From Variovorax paradoxus (GTDB taxonomy: Bacteria > Pseudomonadota > Gammaproteobacteria > Burkholderiales > Burkholderiaceae_C): a stretch of 64,000 nucleotides of DNA. This document shows, piece by piece, positions 53,952 through 63,730 of the stretch. The notes beneath the pieces were generated by a model that made no database searches, was not told the origin of the DNA, and saw only the letters and a program-made list of their open reading frames with translations. The number at the start of each line of letters is the position of its first letter. Position 1 is the first letter of the stretch. The stretch spans positions 1,670,501-1,734,500 of the forward strand of contig CP063167.1 in assembly GCA_016806145.1 (NCBI GenBank). The letters run 5' to 3'. The position numbers and the translations under genes were made by a program.

Positions 53952-55049
53952 ATGTGGACCTACTACAACCCCGTCGACGTGCACGCCGGCCGCGGCTCGC
54001 TCGATGCGCTGCCCGGGCTGCTCGGCACACGCCGCGCGATCCTGATCGCCTTCCCCGAGGCAGTCGGCCTCGGCCTCGTCGAGCGCATCCGCGGCCTGCT
54101 GGGCGAGCGCCTCGCGGCCGTCGAGACCGAGGTGCTGCCGAACCCCGACGTGGCCTGGCTGGCGCCGATGTACGAACGGCTGTGGCGCGAGCATGCGGAG
54201 GTCGATTGCGTCGTCGCGCTCGGCGGCGGCAGCGTGATCGACTGCGCGAAGGTGATGCTCACGCGCCCCGCGGCCGGGCGCTTCGACGAGCTGCTCGCGC
54301 TGCTCGAAGGCGCCGACAGCGCGCCGGCCGCGACCCGGCGGCACCGGCAGCTGCTGGCCATTCCCACGACCGCGGGCACCGGCAGCGAAGTCACTCCCTG
54401 GGCCACCGTGTGGGACCAGGCGCGCGCACGCAAGCTGTCGCTGCAGCTGCCGTGGACCTGGCCCGAGGCCGCCATCGTCGATGCCGACCTGATGCTGAGC
54501 CTGCCGCACGCGGCCACCCTGGCCAGCGGCCTCGATGCGCTGTCGCATGCGCTCGAGTCGCTGTGGAACGTGCACCGCAACCCGGTGTCGGCGAGCCTCG
54601 CCGTGAGCGCGGCACGCAGCATCGTCGCCACGCTGCCCGAACTGCTGGCGCGGCCCGACCGGCCCGAGCTCCGCGAACGCCTGGCCACTGCCGCGCTGCA
54701 GGCCGGCCTGGCGTTCTCCAACACGCGCACTGCGCTCGCGCATTCGCTGTCCTACGACATCACGCTGCGGCACGGCGTGCCGCACGGCATCGCGTGTTCG
54801 TTCAGCCTGCCGCGCATCATGCAGCTCGCGGCCGGGCGCGATCCGGCGCTCGATGCGTTGCTGCTGTCGGTGTTCGATGCGCACGACATCGGCCAGGCCG
54901 TCGCGTCGCTGAGCGCCTTTCTCGAGGGGCTGGGCGTGAGCGTCGATCCGATGAGCTATGGCATTCCCGAGGCGGAGTGGAGCGAGCGCATCGTGCAGGC
55001 GCTGGCCGGTGCGCGCGGGCGCAACTTCATCGCCGCCGACGCCGGCTGA
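53952..55049 (+). CDS. Iron-containing alcohol dehydrogenase, phosphonate-cluster type
   Basis: This 365-residue group III alcohol dehydrogenase has a nucleotide-binding GGGSVIDCAKVML near residues 91-103, the motif TTAGTGSEVTPW at 139-150 and metal ligands Asp195, His199 (GLDALSHALE), His264 (LAHSLSY) and His278 (HGVPHGIACS), all at spacings known for FucO. Its sequence is of the type often found with phosphonate genes, where such enzymes reduce phosphonoacetaldehyde or oxidise a phosphonate alcohol. It follows the phnDCE genes after 74 bases. Its TGA directly abuts the convergent gene stop (TGATCA at 55047-55052). The real substrate is not known. Confidence 0.85.
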   Translation: MWTYYNPVDVHAGRGSLDALPGLLGTRRAILIAFPEAVGLGLVERIRGLLGERLAAVETEVLPNPDVAWLAPMYERLWREHAEVDCVVALGGGSVIDCAKVMLTRPAAGRFDELLALLEGADSAPAATRRHRQLLAIPTTAGTGSEVTPWATVWDQARARKLSLQLPWTWPEAAIVDADLMLSLPHAATLASGLDALSHALESLWNVHRNPVSASLAVSAARSIVATLPELLARPDRPELRERLATAALQAGLAFSNTRTALAHSLSYDITLRHGVPHGIACSFSLPRIMQLAAGRDPALDALLLSVFDAHDIGQAVASLSAFLEGLGVSVDPMSYGIPEAEWSERIVQALAGARGRNFIAADAG

Positions 55050-56195
55050 TCAGGATGCGCAGGCGGTGTTCGCCGCCGTGCGCGGGTACTCCATCTCCTG
55101 CATCACCCAATCGCGCCGCGCGTTGCCGAAGCGGCCCGCGATCTCGCACAGCGTGCGGTCGAGCTGCTGCACCGGCTTGAGCGCGGCCACGAGCGGCAGC
55201 GGTCGTGCTTCGCGCGTGGCGGGGCCGGCCACCAGCACGAGCCCGCTGCGCAGCCTCACCGGGCCCGAGGCCGAGACCGCCTCGACATCGACATGGCCCG
55301 TGCGCGTCCATGCATCGGTGGCCAGCGCCAGCGCGATGTCGTCGGCACCGTCGCGGACCTCGAGCCGGCGACGCTCGCCGCGCCAGAACGCGGCCTTGTT
55401 GAACAGGTACTCGGCGCCGCGGCCGGTCGTGAGGCCGAAGGGCGCGCTCGCATGCGCCGGGCCCCAGCCGTCCACGCCGAGTTCGGCCGCCATCGCCGTC
55501 GACTTCGCGGGACTGCCGATCGCCTCGACCAGCGCCAGCGTCGCGGGCACCGAGGCCGTGATGCCGGTGGTCGTCGCCACGTCGCGGTCGACCAGGTAGC
55601 GCCTGTCGGGCACGTGCGTGGCGCCGGGCCGCTGGCGCAGCGTGCCGCGGTCGTACCAGTGGCCCGTGAAGCGCCGGCCATCGAGCAGGCCGGCGTGCGC
55701 GAGCACGAGCGCGCCCGAGCACACGCCGATCACGCGTGCGCCCCGGCTGGCCTGTTGTTGCAGCCAGGCCCGCACCGCGGGCGCGTCGGCCGGCTCCATC
55801 GCGGGCACGATCACGTAGTCGGCGCCAGCGGGATGGGCGCGGTCGAAGCTGGCGAAGTCCTGCGCGCCCTCGACCTGCAGCGCCGGGAACAGCGTGACCC
55901 GGCCCGCGCGCGGCGCCACGATCCGCACTTCGGCCACGTCGGCGTGTTGCAGCACCGCGTGCGGCAGCAGCAGGTCGGTGAGCTCGGTGCCCTCGTTGAG
56001 CGCCAGCATCGCGACCACCGGCCGGCCGGGCCGACGAGGCTTCATGGCCTCGACGAAGGCCTGCCGGTCGCGCGCGAGCGCCGCCTCGTCGTGCGCCGCG
56101 GGCGGCACCGCCGCATCGCGTGTGCCCGTGCCGCATCCCGCCAACCCGATCGCCGCCATACTCGCGCACAGCAGCGCACGCAGCCCGTTCCACAT
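55050..56195 (-). CDS. Lipoprotein with DJ-1/PfpI (GlxA-like) domain
   Basis: This 381-residue protein has a lipoprotein leader (LAGC, lipidated Cys21) and a GlxA-like DJ-1/PfpI domain at about residues 58-240, with nucleophile Cys159 in GVCSGALVLAHAGLLDGRRF and the following TGITASVPATLALVEAIG. The C-terminal part (240-381) has no helix-turn-helix. It is homologous to the regulator encoded head to head next to it, which shares VCSGA, AGLLDGR and a later T-G-I/V element. It therefore seems to be an exported paralogue of a GlxA-type regulator. Function unknown; it could sense or modify a ligand in the cell envelope. Confidence 0.82.
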   Translation of the reverse strand: MWNGLRALLCASMAAIGLAGCGTGTRDAAVPPAAHDEAALARDRQAFVEAMKPRRPGRPVVAMLALNEGTELTDLLLPHAVLQHADVAEVRIVAPRAGRVTLFPALQVEGAQDFASFDRAHPAGADYVIVPAMEPADAPAVRAWLQQQASRGARVIGVCSGALVLAHAGLLDGRRFTGHWYDRGTLRQRPGATHVPDRRYLVDRDVATTTGITASVPATLALVEAIGSPAKSTAMAAELGVDGWGPAHASAPFGLTTGRGAEYLFNKAAFWRGERRRLEVRDGADDIALALATDAWTRTGHVDVEAVSASGPVRLRSGLVLVAGPATREARPLPLVAALKPVQQLDRTLCEIAGRFGNARRDWVMQEMEYPRTAANTACAS

Positions 56196-56235
56196 GGAGA
56201 ATCCCCTTCATGACCTCGATGCACCGAGCTTAGGA

Positions 56236-57228
56236 ATGCCGACCCCCACCCACAAGGACGAAGAAGCCGCGGTTCCTGCCAGCACCGTCGTGCTGGTCGC
56301 GTTCGATGGCGTCGAGGCCATCGACGTCGCGGGCCCCGCCAGCGTGTTCAGCAAGGCCGAGCAATTGCGCCCCGGCAGCTACGAGGTGCTGATCGCTTCG
56401 CCGGGCGGCGGCGCCGTGTCGACCAACAGCGGCCTGCAGCTGGGCGACACCCGCGGCCTCGACGCGCTGCCCGCCGCCATCGACACCCTGATCGTGGCCG
56501 GCGGCGACGAACCCGCCGTGCGCCACGCCATCCTCGAGCAGCGCATCGGCGACTGGATCGCCCAGGCCGCGCCGCGCGTGCGCCGCGTCGCGAGCGTGTG
56601 CAGCGGCGCCTTTGCACTGGCCGCGGCCGGCCTGCTCGACGGGCGCGAGGCCACCACCCACTGGCGCGTGTGCGAGATGCTGCAGGAACTGCGTCCGCAG
56701 GTGCGCGTGCGTCAACAGCGCATCTACGTGCGCGACGGCAAGGTCTGGACTTCAGCGGGCGTGGTCACCGGCATCGAACTCGCGCTCGCGCTGGTCGAGG
56801 ACGACCTGGGCCATGAGGTCTCGATGGACATCGCGCGCACCCTGGCGCTGCCGATGCTGCGCGGCGGCGAGCAGCCGCAGCTCACCCCCGCCCTGCAGGC
56901 GCAGGCCAGCGCGAGCCATCGGCTGCGCGAACTGGTCGCATGGATCGGCACCCATCCGCAGGAAGAGCTCGCGGTCGAGGCGCTGGCCGAGCGCGCCGGC
57001 ATGAGCCCGCGCAACTTCGCGCGCGCCTTTGCGGCCGAGACCGGGTGCACGCCCGCGCGCTTCGTGGAGCGCACGCGCGTGGCGGCGGCGGCGCAGTTGC
57101 TGCGGCAGACCGGGTGGACGCAGGAAAGGATCGCGAACCGCAGTGGGTTCGGGTCGGTGGATGCGTTGCAGCGCGCGTTCGTGCGGCTGCATGGGGTGAC
57201 GCCTGGGGGGTGGAGGGAGGGGAGTTAG
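56236..57228 (+). CDS. GlxA-family AraC-type regulator with DJ-1/PfpI domain
   Basis: This 330-residue protein has an N-terminal DJ-1/PfpI domain (residues 17-190) with Cys122 in VASVCSGAFALAAAGLLDGRE and a C-terminal AraC helix-turn-helix region (LAERAGMSPRNFARAFAAET and QERIANRSGFGSVDALQRAF). The layout is that of GlxA regulators. I chose the ATG at 56236 because the longer in-frame ATG at 56194 overlaps the start of the divergent lipoprotein gene. Only 40 bases separate the two starts, so one control region must serve both genes. It is the probable regulator of the divergent DJ-1 lipoprotein. Confidence 0.87.
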   Translation: MPTPTHKDEEAAVPASTVVLVAFDGVEAIDVAGPASVFSKAEQLRPGSYEVLIASPGGGAVSTNSGLQLGDTRGLDALPAAIDTLIVAGGDEPAVRHAILEQRIGDWIAQAAPRVRRVASVCSGAFALAAAGLLDGREATTHWRVCEMLQELRPQVRVRQQRIYVRDGKVWTSAGVVTGIELALALVEDDLGHEVSMDIARTLALPMLRGGEQPQLTPALQAQASASHRLRELVAWIGTHPQEELAVEALAERAGMSPRNFARAFAAETGCTPARFVERTRVAAAAQLLRQTGWTQERIANRSGFGSVDALQRAFVRLHGVTPGGWREGS

Positions 57229-57243
57229 TCCGAGTTCCGCTTG

Positions 57244-57750
57244 CTATTCGGTGGGCTTCACGACTTCGCACCATTGGGGGCCTAACGCTGGTCGATGAAC
57301 CTTGATGAGTACCAGTGGAATGTCCTTCTTGCCTGTCGCGCTGTTCTGAGTGGCCGTGAGCCAGCAAATCTTGCTATCCCTGCGCAGGGTGATCTCATAC
57401 TCGCCGTTGGGTTCGGGAACGAGTCCGGCGGGAACGCCACAGAGCGCCAGACCACTCACACCCGAGAAACTGACGACGAACAGCTTGTTGGGACGGGCCT
57501 GTGTCGACGCCGATTGGCCATGCCCCACGCCCTCTCCCGTCTTGACGAGGTGGTTGCCGAATACCTGGGTGTCCCTGCAATCGCCCTGTGGTGACTCAAA
57601 CGGAATCACGTTGTTGAAGCCCAGATTGACGAACCGTACGGTTGCCAGATCTGGGCCCTCGGCCGGATGGTAGGGGAATGCGCATCCCGACAGGGCGGCG
57701 GTTATCGCCGCGAGGACGACGGCGTTGAATCTCGAGGATCGGAGCGGCAT
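57244..57750 (-). CDS. Hypothetical lipoprotein
   Basis: This 168-residue protein has a clear lipoprotein signal (FNAVVLAAITAALSGCAFPY with lipidated Cys23) and no domain I recognise. The mature part has four further cysteines (GDCRDTQ, ALCGVPAG, SKICWLT, PQWCEVV), which may form disulfides. I chose the ATG at 57748-57750 because the leader begins just after it; longer in-frame starts give Arg-rich text. It converges with the GlxA-type regulator. The base composition is slightly lower in GC than its neighbours, which may hint at a different origin. Confidence 0.7.
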   Translation of the reverse strand: MPLRSSRFNAVVLAAITAALSGCAFPYHPAEGPDLATVRFVNLGFNNVIPFESPQGDCRDTQVFGNHLVKTGEGVGHGQSASTQARPNKLFVVSFSGVSGLALCGVPAGLVPEPNGEYEITLRRDSKICWLTATQNSATGKKDIPLVLIKVHRPALGPQWCEVVKPTE

Positions 57751-57890
57751 GGTTCGTGGGATGGTCGAAAGAATCGACACGAACAATCGCGAGCCAGATG
57801 GGCTCGCGCCTTTGGTGGAGAGCTTCTTCATCGAAGAACCGAACATGAACGCCGGGCGCTGTGCGATCGCATGAGTACTTCGACGCAGTC

Positions 57891-58388
57891 CTATTTGCGA
57901 GGCTGCAGGAAAGCGTCGTAAGCAGGGGCCGAAAAGCCCGTGATGCCCCGGCCATTCACGAACAGTTGGGGCACGCCGCTGTTGCCACCCAATTGCGCAT
58001 AGGCCAGTTTGCCTTCGGTGGTGTCGATGTCCACTTCGCGATAGCCGATGCCCTTGGTCGCCAGGTAGGCCTTCGCCTGCCGGCAGAAGCCGCACCACTT
58101 GGCCGAGAACAGCACCGTGTCGCGAGGCGGCGGTGCCGATGCACGGATGTCCGCGGACTTGCGCAGTTGCTCGATGTACGCGAGGGTTTCAGTGGACAGG
58201 GGGCTGGCCGGCAGGTTCTTGAACGTCAGCGTCTTCGATTCGCGTGCCTGTGGGGGCGGAACGTCGCTGTAGATCGTTCGGCCGTCGGGCCCGATGGACT
58301 TGTAGAGCGTGGTTGTCGTGGCGGACGAGCCATCGGCGGCGGATGCCGCGCTCGCAAGCAGAACCACGAAAATGGGGAGCAACCGCAT
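57891..58388 (-). CDS. Exported glutaredoxin-like protein with DUF4124-type N-terminus
   Basis: This 165-residue protein has a signal peptide (MRLLPIFVVLLASAASA), a DUF4124-like segment (TLYKSIGPDGRTIYSDVPPP, about residues 27-46) and a C-terminal glutaredoxin fold with the redox pair Cys99 and Cys102 in SAKWCGFCRQAKAYL, and the later GVPQLFVNGRGITGF. It is probably a periplasmic thiol-disulfide protein. The ATG at 58386-58388 precedes the leader. The divergent monooxygenase gene starts 106 bases away. Confidence 0.84.
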   Translation of the reverse strand: MRLLPIFVVLLASAASAADGSSATTTTLYKSIGPDGRTIYSDVPPPQARESKTLTFKNLPASPLSTETLAYIEQLRKSADIRASAPPPRDTVLFSAKWCGFCRQAKAYLATKGIGYREVDIDTTEGKLAYAQLGGNSGVPQLFVNGRGITGFSAPAYDAFLQPRK

Positions 58389-58494
58389 GGGGGCGTACCT
58401 GTTGTCTGGTCGAGGCCAAGCAAGGCAGATGTTACAGGGGCCATCGGTGGTATCTGAAACAAGCCACAGGCCATCGCACGGAGGACCGCAGGCA

Positions 58495-60024
58495 ATGAGT
58501 CGATCGAACGAGACGGGCCGAGCCCAGGACGAGATTTCCGCAGGCGTCGCCGCGCGTGGCAATGGACATGCGGTGCTGATCGCGGGCGCCGGCCCCACCG
58601 GCATGATGCTCGCGGGCGAGCTGGCGCTGGCCGGCGTCGACGTTGCGATCCTCGAGCGGCGCTCGAACCAGGACATCGAAGGATCGCGCGCCGGCGGCCT
58701 GCATGCGCGCACCCTCGAGATCTTCGACCAGCGCGGCATCGTCGACCGGTTCCTGGCCGAAGGCCAGACCGCCCAGGTGGCCGCGTTCGGCCTCAACCGG
58801 CTCGACATCGGCGACTTTCCGACGCGGCACAACTACGGATTGGCGCTGTGGCAGAAGCACATCGAGCGCATTCTTGCGGGCTGGATTGCCGAACTGGGAG
58901 TGACCACGTATCGGGAGCGCGAGGTGGTCGGCTTCGATCAGGACGAGGCCGGTGTCGACGTCCATCTGCGCGAAGGCCGGACGCTGCGCGCGCAATACCT
59001 GGTCGGCTGCGATGGCGGGCGCAGCGCGATCCGGAAGGCGGCGGGGATCGAGTTTCCGGGATGGGACGCCACGATCAGCCACATCCTTGCCGAAGCGGAG
59101 GTCGCCGAGGAGCCCATGTGGGGCATGCGGCACGACGCGATCGGGACCCACGGCCTGAGCCGCATGGACGACGGGAAGACAGTGCGGATCATGGTGACGG
59201 AGCGAGAAGTGGGACGCGCGGACCCGCCCACGCTGCGCGATCTGAGCGAGTGCCTGATGGCGCACTACGGCACCGACTTTGGCGTCCACAGCCCGCTTCA
59301 TCTCTCGCGATTCACGGACATGGCCCGGCAGGCGGCGAGCTATCGCAAGGGCCGCATGCTGTTGGCCGGAGATGCAGCGCATGTGCACTACCCGGCGGGC
59401 GGGCAGGGGCTCAATCTAGGCGTGCAGGATGCCTTCAACCTCGGGTGGAAGCTGGCGCAAGTGGTCAAGGGGATTTCGCCGGAGAGTCTTCTCGATACTT
59501 ATCAGGCAGAGCGGCATCCGGTAGGGGCGCTGGTGCTGCGCAATTCGCTGGCGCAGGTCGCGCTGCGGCGGCAGGACGATCGCAGCAAGGCGCTGGCGGA
59601 GAGCGTGTCGGAGCTGCTTCGGATGGAAGCGCCGCGCAAGCGCTTCGCGGGGATGATGTCTGGATTGGATATCCGGTATGACCTGGGGGAGGGGCACCCG
59701 TTGGTAGGACGGAGGATGCCGGATCTCGATGTCGTGACGGCCGACGGTACGAAGCGCGTCTTCACGCTGATGCACTCGGGGCGGCCGCTGCTGCTCAATT
59801 TCGGGATGCCGGGTGGTTCCGATGCGGAACGCCTGGCCGACAAGGTCCAGGTGATCGATGCCAGTTTCGATGGCACCTGGGAGCTTCCGGTGATCGGCGA
59901 GGTCGGTGCGCCGGCGGCCGTGTGGGTCAGGCCCGACGGCTACGTGGCGTGGGTTGGAGAGTCATCGTGGGAGGGTCTTGAAGAAGCCCTGACCACCTGG
60001 GTTGCAGCGCCACGCAGGACGTGA
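58495..60024 (+). CDS. FAD-dependent aromatic monooxygenase (PHBH family)
   Basis: This 509-residue flavoprotein has the FAD-binding GAGPTGMMLAGELALAG (residues about 32-48), a DG motif GCDGGRSAIRKAAGIEF and the GD motif MLLAGDAAHVHYPAGGQGLN, and a C-terminal thioredoxin-like domain (FTLMHSGRPLLLNFGMPGGS ... AAVWVRPDGYVAWVG), typical of phenol hydroxylase/PheA-type and rifampicin-type monooxygenases. It probably hydroxylates an aromatic or polyketide ring with NAD(P)H and oxygen. The ATG at 58495 lies after GGAGG; a longer frame upstream looks non-coding. Substrate unknown. Confidence 0.88.
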   Translation: MSRSNETGRAQDEISAGVAARGNGHAVLIAGAGPTGMMLAGELALAGVDVAILERRSNQDIEGSRAGGLHARTLEIFDQRGIVDRFLAEGQTAQVAAFGLNRLDIGDFPTRHNYGLALWQKHIERILAGWIAELGVTTYREREVVGFDQDEAGVDVHLREGRTLRAQYLVGCDGGRSAIRKAAGIEFPGWDATISHILAEAEVAEEPMWGMRHDAIGTHGLSRMDDGKTVRIMVTEREVGRADPPTLRDLSECLMAHYGTDFGVHSPLHLSRFTDMARQAASYRKGRMLLAGDAAHVHYPAGGQGLNLGVQDAFNLGWKLAQVVKGISPESLLDTYQAERHPVGALVLRNSLAQVALRRQDDRSKALAESVSELLRMEAPRKRFAGMMSGLDIRYDLGEGHPLVGRRMPDLDVVTADGTKRVFTLMHSGRPLLLNFGMPGGSDAERLADKVQVIDASFDGTWELPVIGEVGAPAAVWVRPDGYVAWVGESSWEGLEEALTTWVAAPRRT

Positions 60025-60036
60025 TGCCTCAGGAGG

Positions 60037-60390
60037 CTACTTGCAATCCCCACCCATCGAAACAGTCCCATCCCTGCACTCGGTCAGCATCGGCTCCCCC
60101 ACCGAAGCCGAGCCCGGTCCCGCCGCCACCGGCGCCGACCCCGCGCCTGTGCCGACGTCCCTTTCATAGACGATCTTCCTGCTGCCAAGCTCGCAACTCC
60201 CCACCACCTGCCCGTTCGTCGACGCGTCGGCCTCGACGACGGCCACGGTGAAGCGCGCCACGCCGGCGGCGGCGATCTTCGACTCGATGCGGGTGCGCAG
60301 GGCCTCGCAGTCCTCGGCCGCGTGCGCGCCGCCCGCCGCGCCGGCCAGGGCCAGCACGGCGGGGAGCATCGCGCGCCAGGAGGGCTTCAT
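60037..60390 (-). CDS. Small exported DUF1161-like protein
   Basis: This 117-residue protein has a signal peptide ([20 protein letters not shown]) followed by [20 protein letters not shown] and [17 protein letters not shown], which matches the DUF1161 pattern of small periplasmic proteins. The mature part contains three cysteines, in EDCEAL, GSCELG and TECRDG, with a fourth in GGDCK. The ATG at 60388-60390 is 26 bases after the isocitrate dehydrogenase stop. Function unknown. Confidence 0.78.
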   Translation of the reverse strand: MKPSWRAMLPAVLALAGAAGGAHAAEDCEALRTRIESKIAAAGVARFTVAVVEADASTNGQVVGSCELGSRKIVYERDVGTGAGSAPVAAGPGSASVGEPMLTECRDGTVSMGGDCK

Positions 60391-60416
60391 GGCTGCCGCC
60401 ACCCGCGCGATGCCGA

Positions 60417-62654
<2,238 letters not shown>

Positions 62655-62890
62655 GCGCTTCTTCCGTAGATGCAGGTTGTCAAGTGCTGGAATTTCCGGC
62701 CGTCAGGGGGTGGCCCTTTTTTGGCCGTAACCCCGGATTGTCGCGCGACCGGGGCCGGGGCCGGCCGATGGGCCCCCGAAACCCTGGTACGGGGGTGTGT
62801 CTCAGGCCACCGGCACCCCAAAAATATCCCCGCGCGTCAGGGCCATCCCTGTCCGCGGCGAGCCGCCTGGCATCGCAAAATGATGCCCCC

Positions 62891-63649
62891 ATGAGCGCCA
62901 CCACCGTTTCGGCTGTTCCACCCCTCGCGCCCACCGACCCGCGGATCCGCGTCCTCGTCGCCGACGACCAGCCCCTGATCCGCCGCGGCATGGCCATGCT
63001 GCTCGATGCCGCATCCGACATCCAGGTCGTCGGCCAGGCCGCCGACGGCATGGAGGTGGTGGAGCTCGCCCGGCGCCTGCAGCCCGACGTGGTGCTGATG
63101 GACCTGCGCATGCCGCGCCAGAGCGGGGTGCTGGCCACGCGCGAGATCACGGCCGCGCTGCCGCGCACCCGGGTGATGGTGCTGACCACCTTCGACCGCG
63201 ACGACCTGGTGTTCGACGCGGTGCGCGCCGGCGCGCAGGCCTACCTGCTCAAGGACGCGTCGGAGGACGAGGTGCTGGACACGGTGCGCGCGGTGCACCG
63301 CGGCGAGTCGCGCATGACGCCGCAGATCGCGCGCAAGGTGATGGACCAGTTCCGGCTGCTGGCCAACCACGTGGCGCAGGACGTGGCGGTGGAAGACCCG
63401 CCGGCCTCCGCCGAGCCCGAGTCGGCCGAGGCGCAGGAGGCGCAGGAGGCGCCCGACCCCCTGACCGAGCGCGAGACCGTGGTGCTCGACCTGATCGCCA
63501 AGGGCCAGAGCAACCGCCAGATCGCGGCGACGCTGAACCTGGCCGAGGGCACGGTGAAGAACCACGCGAGCCGCATCATGCAAAAGCTTCACGCGAACAC
63601 GCGCACCGAACTGGCGGTGCTCGTGCTCGCGCGAAGAAAACAGCCCTGA
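62891..63649 (+). CDS. NarL/FixJ-type response regulator
   Basis: This 252-residue regulator has a receiver domain (residues about 19-135) with Asp71 in VVLMDLRMPRQSG, an acidic pair in ADDQPLIRR, a threonine in LTTFDRDD and Lys in LLKDASEDEVLD. The C-terminal LuxR-type helix-turn-helix is TERETVVLDLIAKGQSNRQI followed by LAEGTVKNHASRIMQKLHA. A Glu/Ala-rich linker of about 30 residues (ASAEPESAEAQEAQEAPDPL) joins them. No histidine kinase gene is adjacent within the window. The ATG at 62891 was chosen because the frame upstream has no recognisable start and reads as non-coding. Confidence 0.9.
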   Translation: MSATTVSAVPPLAPTDPRIRVLVADDQPLIRRGMAMLLDAASDIQVVGQAADGMEVVELARRLQPDVVLMDLRMPRQSGVLATREITAALPRTRVMVLTTFDRDDLVFDAVRAGAQAYLLKDASEDEVLDTVRAVHRGESRMTPQIARKVMDQFRLLANHVAQDVAVEDPPASAEPESAEAQEAQEAPDPLTERETVVLDLIAKGQSNRQIAATLNLAEGTVKNHASRIMQKLHANTRTELAVLVLARRKQP

Positions 63650-63651
63650 AG

Positions 63652-63681
63652 AAAAAAAGACGCCGGGTCGTGCCCGGCGTC
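63652..63681 (-). terminator. Intrinsic terminator of the MFS gene (bidirectional possible)
   Basis: GACGCCGGG (63659-63667) and CCCGGCGTC (63673-63681) form a perfect 9-base-pair stem with a 5-base loop. On the minus strand it is followed by a run of T from 63658 to 63652, giving a standard intrinsic terminator for the MFS gene. It lies 3 bases after the response regulator stop, so the stem can also end that transcript. Confidence 0.8.
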
Positions 63682-63683
63682 GT

Positions 63684-63730
63684 TCATTCGCTCAGTCGCT
63701 CATTCGCTGAAGCGGGTCATTCGCTCAGTC
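63684..63730. repeat. Short tandem repeat around the MFS stop codon
   Basis: TCATTCGCTCAGTC occurs at 63684-63697 and again at 63717-63730, with a partial copy TCATTCGCT at 63700-63708. The right-hand copy contains the stop codon and last codons of the MFS gene. The spacing of 16-17 bases between copies suggests a local tandem duplication. Confidence 0.7.

Noticed and set aside
56194..56235. Longer start for the GlxA-type regulator
   Set aside because: The ATG at 56194 lies on top of the divergent lipoprotein start codon and would leave no control region.
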